Assembly (NCBI GenBank): GCA_027048265.1
Contig: JALTXS010000021.1
Coordinates: 1-5,992, forward strand
Reading direction: 5' to 3'
DNA from: Desulfurococcales archaeon
GTDB lineage: Archaea > Thermoproteota > Thermoprotei_A > Sulfolobales > Fervidicoccaceae
DNA length: 5,992 bases
The notes below the pieces were generated by a model. It was not told the origin of the DNA. It was given only the letters and a program-made list of their open reading frames with translations, and searched no databases. The position numbers and the translations under genes were made by a program. Below, in pieces: positions 1-4,872 of this stretch (positions within the stretch are counted from its first letter, which is position 1; the number at the start of each line of letters is the position of its first letter).

Positions 1-2
1 TG

Positions 3-857
3 GGCTTCAACCCCAAGTCCAGGATAGCCTGGAACGCCCTCCTCTACCTGATATACGCCGCCAGCCTCGCGGCCCTGCTGATAGCACTGATACGGGGCTG
101 GGCACCCGGGGAGCAGAGGACGAAGCTACTCGCGGGCATCACCCTCGTGACCAGCATAAACCTGGAGATGAACCTGGGCCTGGCCTTCGGGATGAACATA
201 GCAGTCCCGGCATGGTATGGGGTCTACACGGGGATATTCTTCGTCCTAGCAGCATTCGTGCTCGGCTCCTCCCTAGAGCTCCTCACCTGCAGCAGGAAGG
301 AATGCGCCACCGCGGGGCTCAGAAGGATGGTGCTCTGGGAGCACCTAGCAGCGGTCGCCTCAACAGCTATGATTGTCTTCTGGAGCCTCCTGGCACTCTA
401 CAGCTGGGGCCTCGCCCAGCCCCTAGTAGGCGATATAATAAAGGGCTACATGAGCGGATACTTCTGGATAGGCTACGTGCTCCCAGGCTTCGCAATACCA
501 GCCGCGATAACAATCTTGCACCTCCTAGATGCAAGGAACACCCCCTCTACCACGCTTCTGAGAACTTCAGGAGCCCTAGCAATAATAGGCATCGCCATGC
601 TCCTACTGGTTCCCTTCAACTACGGGGGCCAGGCACTCAAGCTCCAGGAGAATCCAATGTACGCCACCCTAGCCCCCTATGCAACCCAAGAACCCCACAT
701 AGACCCAGCCGAGATGCTCTCCGAGTACCTCTACAGCTGGGAAATCCTCGCCTTCATAGGAGCCTTCGGCCTGGCCACCCTACTATACATGTTTGGCAAT
801 GCACTTCTTCCCCTCAACCCAGGTGAAAGACCGAGGAGGCTACTCCTCCTAAAGTGA
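3..857 (+). CDS. nrfD: NrfD/PsrC-family membrane anchor subunit of a respiratory oxidoreductase (5' partial)
   Basis: The frame is open from base 3 to a TGA at 855-857 and gives 284 residues without a start, so the gene begins before the window. A GTG at 147 is in frame, but coherent membrane-protein sequence precedes it, so it is probably internal. The protein is very hydrophobic. Likely membrane spans (visible numbering) lie near residues 10-30, 42-62, 68-94, 108-135, 150-172, 185-203 and 250-273, followed by a short basic tail (PGERPRR). A Trp/Tyr/Gly-containing span around residues 69-90 resembles the NrfD/PsrC core. In that family the protein anchors an FeS-molybdopterin or hydrogenase module to the membrane and exchanges electrons with quinones, for example in polysulfide, sulfur, thiosulfate or nitrite reductases. 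The catalytic and FeS subunits would lie upstream and are not visible, so the electron acceptor cannot be assigned. The family call rests on pattern recognition and topology, not a search. Confidence 0.68.
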   Translation, partial: GFNPKSRIAWNALLYLIYAASLAALLIALIRGWAPGEQRTKLLAGITLVTSINLEMNLGLAFGMNIAVPAWYGVYTGIFFVLAAFVLGSSLELLTCSRKECATAGLRRMVLWEHLAAVASTAMIVFWSLLALYSWGLAQPLVGDIIKGYMSGYFWIGYVLPGFAIPAAITILHLLDARNTPSTTLLRTSGALAIIGIAMLLLVPFNYGGQALKLQENPMYATLAPYATQEPHIDPAEMLSEYLYSWEILAFIGAFGLATLLYMFGNALLPLNPGERPRRLLLLK

Positions 858-860
858 ACT

Positions 861-871
861 CCTCTTTTTTA
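861..871 (+). terminator. T-tract terminator after the nrfD-like gene
   Basis: A pyrimidine run ending in six T (865-870) starts only a few bases after the TGA at 857. Archaeal RNA polymerase commonly terminates at such T-runs without a hairpin. Further T-rich sequence follows to about 898. It fits the end of the upstream operon. Confidence 0.5.
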
Positions 872-920
872 CTTCAATTTAGTTCTCTTCTACATTTACG
901 GGGGTGGAGGATAAACGCGG

Positions 921-1022
921 ATGAAGACTCGCATGCACGTCCGTGTGGTCTGTCTAGGTTTGTCTAGGTTTGTCAGAGAGTTTCCTGAATATTTTAGAAT
1001 ATTAAGAAATAGTTCAAACTAG
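921..1022 (+). CDS. Possible small ORF, basic 33-aa peptide (weak)
   Basis: An ATG at 921 opens 33 codons ending in TAG at 1020-1022. The purine-rich run GGGGGTGGAGG (about 900-910) lies about 10 bases upstream and could act as a ribosome-binding site, though the spacing is slightly long. The peptide is rich in Arg, with one internal stretch reading FVREFPEYFRILRNS. It matches nothing I recognise. The 10-bp tandem repeat at 951-970 lies inside it. Since 10 is not a multiple of three, the repeat shifts the reading of the second copy, which argues against strong coding constraint. No convincing TATA box sits at the right distance. It could be a real small protein, the remnant of a longer gene, or chance. 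Confidence 0.2.
   Translation: MKTRMHVRVVCLGLSRFVREFPEYFRILRNSSN
951..970 (+). repeat. Perfect 10-bp tandem repeat, TGTCTAGGTT x 2
   Basis: Two identical head-to-tail decamers (951-960 and 961-970) are followed by a partial third copy, TGTC (971-974). Nine bases of the unit recur inverted at 1094-1102 (ACCTAGACA). A period of about one helical turn would place both copies on the same DNA face, as expected of a protein-binding site, but no binder is known. Confidence 0.75.
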
Positions 1023-1083
1023 TGACAACTTACGAGCTGTAGGGCAGTGTTAGGTAGCGTAGCCTCGTATTCCTCGTGTTACG

Positions 1084-1096
1084 GGTAAAAATTACC
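1084..1096. repeat. Short palindrome GGTAA-AAA-TTACC
   Basis: Five-base arms flank a 3-base AAA centre. The right arm overlaps the inverted copy of the TGTCTAGGT motif at 1094-1102. The size is typical of a dimeric regulator half-site pair, but it lies almost 300 bases upstream of the nearest start codon, far from the usual archaeal operator position. Confidence 0.35.
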
Positions 1097-1107
1097 TAGA
1101 CAACATT

Positions 1108-1160
1108 TTCTAGGCCAAGACACACTGAAAGGTCGGGTATTTTACTACCATGGCCTAGAA
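1108..1160. repeat. Perfect 10-bp inverted repeat, 33-base spacer
   Basis: TTCTAGGCCA at 1108-1117 is the exact reverse complement of TGGCCTAGAA at 1151-1160, so the arms could form a 10-bp stem in RNA, or serve as paired sites in DNA. The left arm can instead pair locally: CCTAGA at 1095-1100 with TCTAGG at 1109-1114, closing an 8-base loop. The two pairings exclude each other. Confidence 0.65.
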
Positions 1161-1329
1161 GCCCCCCGAAATTTGCTCCGATACTAAAATGGGGAGGGAA
1201 TAACGAGGCGCGTACAGGTTTGGAGATTGCAACAAGAAAACCTATGGCATCGTACCTCCGTTGCTGACATTTGTGCCTGTAGGTTACTCAGCCCCACTGC
1301 CGGGGGCTATGATGCTCTGTCAAGGTATG

Positions 1330-1380
1330 TTTAAAAGCTTCATCACCCTAAGGCATTGAATACTGACCCCACGGGGGAGA
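1330..1380 (+). promoter_or_regulatory. Promoter and Shine-Dalgarno site of the 1385/2061 operon
   Basis: The TATA-like box TTTAAAAG at 1330-1337 would place transcription initiation near 1358-1362, giving a leader of about 25 bases. The leader contains GGGGGAG at 1373-1379, a purine-rich ribosome-binding site five bases before the ATG at 1385. A 6-bp hairpin (AGCCCC 1290-1295 with GGGGCT 1303-1308) lies just upstream of the TATA box. Confidence 0.55.
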
Positions 1381-1384
1381 GCTA

Positions 1385-2059
1385 ATGGTGGAACAGGGGT
1401 TTGGCTCGCTGGAGTTCTTCGAGTACGAGCTACGCTATTGTGATGACTGTGTATGGCTCTCCTTCGACACTCATGAGTTCCCCGGGCTGGTCTCCTCTAC
1501 CGTGCTTGACAAGGCGAGGGAGTGGTCTAGTAGCTTCTCTCTCGTTGCCGGGACGAGGAGGAATCGCCTTTATCTGGTTGCCGACCCTGGTCTCTTGGTC
1601 AGGGATCTTGTAATTGCCGTTGAGGCTGACGACGAGGGCGAGGACCTTGATGACATAATGATGCTCATGGTCTTGGCTAAGAGGCTGGCAGGCATGGTTA
1701 GGGCGAAGGGCGGAATAACCCTCTCGACTCGGGTGGTTGAGCAGGACGAGCTCCTCCCTGGCACGGTCGTGTTCCTCTTCACCATTAAGGGGATAGACGT
1801 GGCTGCCCTCCTTAGGCTTGCGGGGCGTCTGGAGGACGCGGTGAGGAGGGCTCGCTCCTGCTTGGAGAAGGCGGGGAGCGTTATAAGGGAGCTGGAGTCA
1901 GAGTTTCCCGGAGCCCGGGAGGCCCTCAGCGAGGAGGAGCTAGTGTCCCTCACGGGCCTGGGAGATTGTGAGGACGAGGAGGCCTTGGAGGAGCGCGCTA
2001 GGCTTATGCTCTCAAGGGCATCTAAGGGAGGAGAGGAGAGCGTGAGTGGGGGTGAGTAG
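1385..2059 (+). CDS. Hypothetical protein, 224 aa, first gene of an exporter operon
   Basis: I do not recognise this protein. The ATG at 1385 is supported by GGGGGAG five bases upstream; the stop is TAG at 2057-2059. No signal peptide or membrane span is visible, so it is probably cytosolic. Residues 1-75 look like an alternating strand/helix domain with a CDDC motif at residues 19-22. Residues 76-135 contain an acidic loop (DDEGEDLDD, 82-90), a hydrophobic helix and strand-like segments. Residues 138-175 form a long amphipathic helix, possibly a coiled coil. The C-terminal 50 residues are highly charged and Glu-rich, as is common for hyperthermophile proteins. The CxxC could bind a metal, but two Cys alone are insufficient to claim it. 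The exporter gene starts one base after its stop, so the two are almost certainly co-transcribed and this protein may regulate or assist the exporter; that is inference from position only. Confidence 0.8.
   Translation: MVEQGFGSLEFFEYELRYCDDCVWLSFDTHEFPGLVSSTVLDKAREWSSSFSLVAGTRRNRLYLVADPGLLVRDLVIAVEADDEGEDLDDIMMLMVLAKRLAGMVRAKGGITLSTRVVEQDELLPGTVVFLFTIKGIDVAALLRLAGRLEDAVRRARSCLEKAGSVIRELESEFPGAREALSEEELVSLTGLGDCEDEEALEERARLMLSRASKGGEESVSGGE
2048..2056 (+). promoter_or_regulatory. Shine-Dalgarno site that fixes the exporter start at ATG 2061
   Basis: GGGGGTGAG contains the archaeal anti-16S core GGTGA (2051-2055) and ends four bases before the ATG at 2061. It overlaps the last codons of the upstream gene, which suggests translational coupling. 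In-frame GTG codons at 2046 and 2052 would lie before or inside this site, so ATG 2061 is preferred. Confidence 0.6.
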
Positions 2060-2060
2060 T

Positions 2061-2774
2061 ATGGATGTCCATGGGCACGGGCATAGTGTTGGCTCGCTCA
2101 AAAGACTCGTTCTAGACACTCTCATGATAACCCCAAGCGGGGCCCTCAGCCCCGGCCCTCTATCAGCAATAGCTGTGGTGTCGGGCCTCTCCCTGGGCCC
2201 TCTTGGTGGGCTGCTCATAGCGTTGGGCCATACTATTGTCGAGCTTCCCTACGTGCTCCTCCTCGTTAAGACCATGGAGCGTGCCCGGATTTTCCTGGAG
2301 AGGTACAAGGTCCTGTTCAACACGGGTGTAGTGGTCTTCCTCCTCTATTTCTCCTACCTGCTCGCCCGGGACTCTCTCACGCTTCTAAAGGGCGAAGCAT
2401 CGATGGGGGGAGCGGTGGAGCCGCGCTCCCTGGGTGCACTAGACGCCCTCGTTGCGGGAATGATGCTTACTGGGCTGAACGTCTACTTCTTACTTTGGTG
2501 GCTAACAGTGGGTTACCCACTGATTAGGGGGGCCGCAGAGAATGGGGCCAAGGGTCTGGGCGTCATGTACGTGAGTCACGTTTGGATGGACTATGCCTGG
2601 CTGGCCCTCCTCGCTGCTGGGGGTGGGGCGGCGGGACTCCTGGGCCCGAGGTTCTATGGGGGCCTCCTGGGCGTGCTAGCGCTTATTCTCCTGTGGTTCG
2701 CGGTAAGGATTGCACTAGACATGTTTAGAAGTAGGGTTCCCCCGGGTGAAAAACCGAGGGCTTCTCATCAGTAA
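2061..2774 (+). CDS. LysE-superfamily membrane exporter, 237 aa
   Basis: This is a polytopic membrane protein with about six likely spans: residues 20-42, 47-69, 86-106, 125-148, 166-188 and 197-218. The segment SPGPLSAIAVVSGLSLGPL (30-48) matches the N-terminal signature of the LysE/RhtB superfamily (a Pro-Gly-Pro after the first half-span, then a Gly-rich turn). The segment around NVYFLLWWLTVG (140-151) matches its conserved Asn/Trp region. The family exports basic or neutral amino acids; related branches (CadD, NicO/RcnA) move metal ions. Length is slightly above the usual 190-220 residues. The N-terminus MDVHGHGH places three alternating His before the first span and could bind a metal, which leaves the substrate open between amino acid and metal ion. 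The basic tail (222-237) is probably cytosolic. The gene follows the 1385 gene by one base, and its 3' end overlaps the convergent aminomutase gene by 7 bp. Confidence 0.78.
   Translation: MDVHGHGHSVGSLKRLVLDTLMITPSGALSPGPLSAIAVVSGLSLGPLGGLLIALGHTIVELPYVLLLVKTMERARIFLERYKVLFNTGVVVFLLYFSYLLARDSLTLLKGEASMGGAVEPRSLGALDALVAGMMLTGLNVYFLLWWLTVGYPLIRGAAENGAKGLGVMYVSHVWMDYAWLALLAAGGGAAGLLGPRFYGGLLGVLALILLWFAVRIALDMFRSRVPPGEKPRASHQ
2749..2753 (-). terminator. Possible T5 terminator of the aminomutase gene
   Basis: On the minus strand a run of five T lies about 15 bases beyond the aminomutase stop (2768-2770), within the convergent exporter gene. It is short and therefore a weak candidate. No T-run serving the plus-strand operon is visible just after 2774, so its transcript may run antisense into the aminomutase gene. 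Confidence 0.25.
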
Positions 2775-4660
2775 TAGTACCATATGGTCTCGTACTCGCG
2801 GGGGTCTTCCCCTCTCTCCTCTAGTCTCTTGAGGTAGTCGTAGATGGGCACGTCAACGTAGGGCCAGGGATCAACGGGGGCTATGCCCTTCTCCCAGGGG
2901 TGCCAGAGGTAGACCCTGTTCCCGTAACGGGGCATTATTGCTATGAGTTCGCGGTCTTGCCAGGCCCTTATGTGGTTCTTGCCTAGGGCGGGGACGTTGA
3001 ACACTGGCTCGTCGGTGCGGAAGGTCCCGGGCAGGAGGCGTGCTTCCTCCTTGCGCTCCTGCATGATTCGGGCTATTGGGACGAGGTAGTCCTTCTGCTC
3101 GAATTTGCCCTTGGGGTAGAAGTTGTAGTAGGGGTCTATGCCCACCATTTTGAGGGCTATTCGGGTGAGCACGTACTGGAACCTCCTGCTGGTCTCGAAG
3201 CTGTAGACCTGCTGGTTATAGACGTATATTTTGTTCCTCCTGAGCTTCGCAACAGCCTCGGCCATCTCGGGCGTGACCTCCTCTGCGCTCTCCACGTGGG
3301 TGCTTATGCTCACGTTCCTCTTACCCGGCTCAATGTAGCTGCCCAGCATCTCGGCCAGCTCGTCGGTTATCCTCATGGGCACCGTTACCAGGATGCGGGT
3401 ACCTATTCGTATGAGCCTTATGTGGTCCAGCTCCGAAAGCCTCTTCATAATGTGCTCCAGCCTCTGATCTCCCAGAATCATGGGATCGCCCCCGGTTATG
3501 AGCACATCCATTATCTCGGGGTGCTCAGCGAACCAGTCTATCGCCTTGTCTATCCTCTTCTGGGGGATGATGCCCTCAGGGAACATGGCGCTCTCTATTT
3601 CCCAGTTCCGCTGACAGTAGACGCATATCTGGGGACAGGTGTCAGCGGCCTTGAGGATAGCTACCATTGGGTACCTCCGCGTCACCAGATCGTGGGGGCT
3701 GGTGTCGCCCTCCCTCATGAAGTCGAACACGTAGAACCTGTTCGCACGGTGCCTTATCATGGTCTCAACATACCACTTGGGGGGAATGACCTGGCTCCTT
3801 ACCTGGGGATCCCTCTTCCTGTCGGCGCGGGTGAAGTCGAAGAGGTGCAGGTAGTAGGGTGTTATCCCGAAGGGGACACCGTGCCTAAGGGCGTTGAGAA
3901 TGTTCTCCACATCCTCATCCGTGAGGGGCACCAGCTTCTTAAGGTCGTCCACATGGCTCTCCTTCTTGAAGATATGCCTGAAGTGCCAGTGCCAGTCCCA
4001 CCAGTCGTCCAGGCTGGCCCCAAAGTAGTCGAGTATTTTCTGCCTGTTCTTCTTCCTCTCCTCTATGACCCTGGGGTCGAGGCCGAAGGTGTACCTGCTG
4101 AGAAAGCTTCTCACAACCTGGCCCACACGGTCAAGGTAGCTGGAGCGCAGCAAGGCGGCCTTCCGCCCGTGTAGCTTAAGGAACTCTGTTGTCGCTACCT
4201 CGCCTCCCAGCTTGTCACCAAGCCACCCTTGGTGGAAGTTAGCTTTTCCATGTATTGCCTTGAAAAGATGGCGGAACTCCTCCAGGAACCCCATACCTAT
4301 CTTCTCGTAGGCCTCCCGCTCGTCCCTCGCGAGCAGCCAGAGGTGCTCAAGACTGCTGAAGGTGGCGATCTTCTCATTCCTCTTAGAAATAATGTTCTTG
4401 AAGACATGAATAGCCTGGAGAGCGAGCCAGTGGTCAAGAGGCTTAAGTTTTATCTCCTCCTCCCTAACACGGTACTCGAGGTCGGTGAGGTAGTTGTAGA
4501 GCTTCCTCCGAGCCTCCTCCAGAGTGAGGCTCTCCACGAGAAGGAGCCTTACCTGGGGTGCCTCGCTCCACATCCGTTCAGCGTCCTGGGGGGTTATGGG
4601 CTCGTACTTCCAGGGCACGTTGCCCAGTATGTCCACATGGGCCTCTTTTATGGTCTCCAT
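2768..4660 (-). CDS. kamA: KamA-family radical SAM/PLP aminomutase, probable glutamate 2,3-aminomutase, 630 aa
   Basis: KamA-family enzymes migrate an alpha-amino group to the beta carbon using SAM, a [4Fe-4S] cluster and PLP. Visible here: the cluster motif C342-xxx-C346-xx-C349; R351, matching the carboxylate-binding Arg134 of Clostridium subterminale lysine 2,3-aminomutase; the SAM-region GGDP at 390-393; RIGTR at 418-422; and K561 in NVPALGK, matching PLP Lys337. The lysine-specific residues Asp293 and Asp330 correspond to K517 (YYNFYPK) and N555. Lys and Asn are what the characterised Clostridium difficile glutamate 2,3-aminomutase has there, so the likely reaction is L-glutamate to beta-glutamate. 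The gene symbol is therefore a family label only. The catalytic region starts near residue 205; residues 1-205 are an additional, mostly helical domain (KAM enzymes have about 416-440 residues in total). The only Cys are the three cluster ligands, so the C-terminal Zn-binding Cys of clostridial KAM are absent. ATG 4660 is the first start after an in-frame stop at 4676-4678; its Shine-Dalgarno is poor, suggesting a very short leader. Confidence 0.88.
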   Translation of the reverse strand: METIKEAHVDILGNVPWKYEPITPQDAERMWSEAPQVRLLLVESLTLEEARRKLYNYLTDLEYRVREEEIKLKPLDHWLALQAIHVFKNIISKRNEKIATFSSLEHLWLLARDEREAYEKIGMGFLEEFRHLFKAIHGKANFHQGWLGDKLGGEVATTEFLKLHGRKAALLRSSYLDRVGQVVRSFLSRYTFGLDPRVIEERKKNRQKILDYFGASLDDWWDWHWHFRHIFKKESHVDDLKKLVPLTDEDVENILNALRHGVPFGITPYYLHLFDFTRADRKRDPQVRSQVIPPKWYVETMIRHRANRFYVFDFMREGDTSPHDLVTRRYPMVAILKAADTCPQICVYCQRNWEIESAMFPEGIIPQKRIDKAIDWFAEHPEIMDVLITGGDPMILGDQRLEHIMKRLSELDHIRLIRIGTRILVTVPMRITDELAEMLGSYIEPGKRNVSISTHVESAEEVTPEMAEAVAKLRRNKIYVYNQQVYSFETSRRFQYVLTRIALKMVGIDPYYNFYPKGKFEQKDYLVPIARIMQERKEEARLLPGTFRTDEPVFNVPALGKNHIRAWQDRELIAIMPRYGNRVYLWHPWEKGIAPVDPWPYVDVPIYDYLKRLEERGEDPREYETIWYYY

Positions 4661-4669
4661 GGGTATGCG

Positions 4670-4686
4670 CCCCGCTTATAGCGGGG
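4670..4686. promoter_or_regulatory. Perfect palindrome CCCCGCT-TAT-AGCGGGG near the aminomutase start
   Basis: Seven-base arms (4670-4676 and 4680-4686) flank a 3-base centre. The element is G+C-rich inside an otherwise AT-rich promoter and begins 10 bases upstream of the ATG at 4660. With the TATA box at 4691-4698 it covers the expected initiation site, a classic position for a repressor operator. If initiation starts from the more distant box, part of it would be in the leader RNA. Confidence 0.5.
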
Positions 4687-4690
4687 TTTG

Positions 4691-4710
4691 TTTATATTGT
4701 TTCATATAAA
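4691..4710 (-). promoter_or_regulatory. TATA boxes of the aminomutase gene
   Basis: On the minus strand AATATAAA (4698-4691) lies about 34 bases before the ATG, predicting initiation near 4670 and a leader of about ten bases. A second candidate, TTTATATG (4710-4703), would start near 4681. The poor Shine-Dalgarno agrees with near-leaderless translation. Confidence 0.45.
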
Positions 4711-4762
4711 TTATTCTAAATTTGGTCTAATATAAATCCTACCATAAAACAAACACAATGTT

Positions 4763-4845
4763 AAAAAACAAAACCAAAGAAAATACAAATATCATTATAA
4801 AAATCATGCTGGAAATACATACATCTTAAAAGATTTTTGAAAAAA
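4763..4845 (-). terminator. T-tract terminator cluster of the DUF2258 gene
   Basis: Downstream of the stop at 4873-4875 the minus strand carries T6 at 4845-4840, further T-rich sequence, and T6 again at 4768-4763. A small palindrome, ATCTT-AA-AAGAT, lies at 4823-4834. Successive T-runs are the usual crenarchaeal termination signal and would separate this gene from the aminomutase gene transcribed in the same direction. Confidence 0.5.
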
Positions 4846-4872
4846 CAACAATACTTAATGGAAGCAGCGTTG

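Larger units (their letters stand above)
858..1384. other. Gene-poor intergenic region with repeats and inverted repeats
   Basis: This stretch of 527 bases has no ORF above about 35 codons and is less G+C-rich than its flanks. It holds the T-tract terminator, a 10-bp tandem repeat at 951-970 and an AT-rich patch at 987-1010. It also holds inverted repeats at 1084-1096, 1095-1114, 1108-1160, 1216-1243 and 1290-1308, and the promoter of the next operon near 1330. I found no tRNA fold, no RNase P or SRP RNA signature, and no transposase remnant. It may encode a structured RNA or carry protein-binding sites, or it may be a decayed spacer; the sequence alone does not decide. Confidence 0.6.

Noticed and set aside
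147..149. GTG as the start of the NrfD-like gene
   Set aside because: The frame is open to base 3 and already encodes a plausible membrane span before this codon, so it is most likely internal.
212..826. 204-codon ORF in another frame of the NrfD-like gene
   Set aside because: It is Arg/Pro/Ser-rich out-of-frame translation inside a clear membrane-protein gene.
1309..1366. C/D-box small RNA (ATGATGC at 1309-1315, CTGA at 1363-1366)
   Set aside because: The C box is imperfect, no convincing internal C'/D' boxes are seen, and the span contains the TATA box of the next operon. A similar weak pair at 918-988 was also rejected.
858..1384. tRNA, RNase P RNA, SRP RNA or CRISPR array in the intergenic region
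   Set aside because: No T-loop or acceptor-stem pattern, no conserved RNase P or SRP core sequence, and only two full repeat units with no spacers.
858..1384. Insertion-sequence remnant
   Set aside because: The inverted repeats are short and internal, no target-site duplication is evident, and no transposase fragment is readable.
2046..2048. GTG as the start of the exporter gene
   Set aside because: The GGTGA ribosome-binding site lies downstream of it and at good spacing for ATG 2061. The extra five residues (MGVSS) look like read-through of that site.
2061..4660. Exporter and aminomutase as one beta-glutamate production/export system
   Set aside because: The genes are convergent, not co-transcribed, and the exporter substrate is unknown. 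Adjacency alone is too weak.
3296..4681. Long plus-strand ORFs (292 and 150 codons) opposite the aminomutase gene
   Set aside because: They lie antisense to a confidently identified enzyme, have low-complexity Pro/Leu/Val-rich translations, and show no supporting start signals. They are a by-product of G+C-rich codons.
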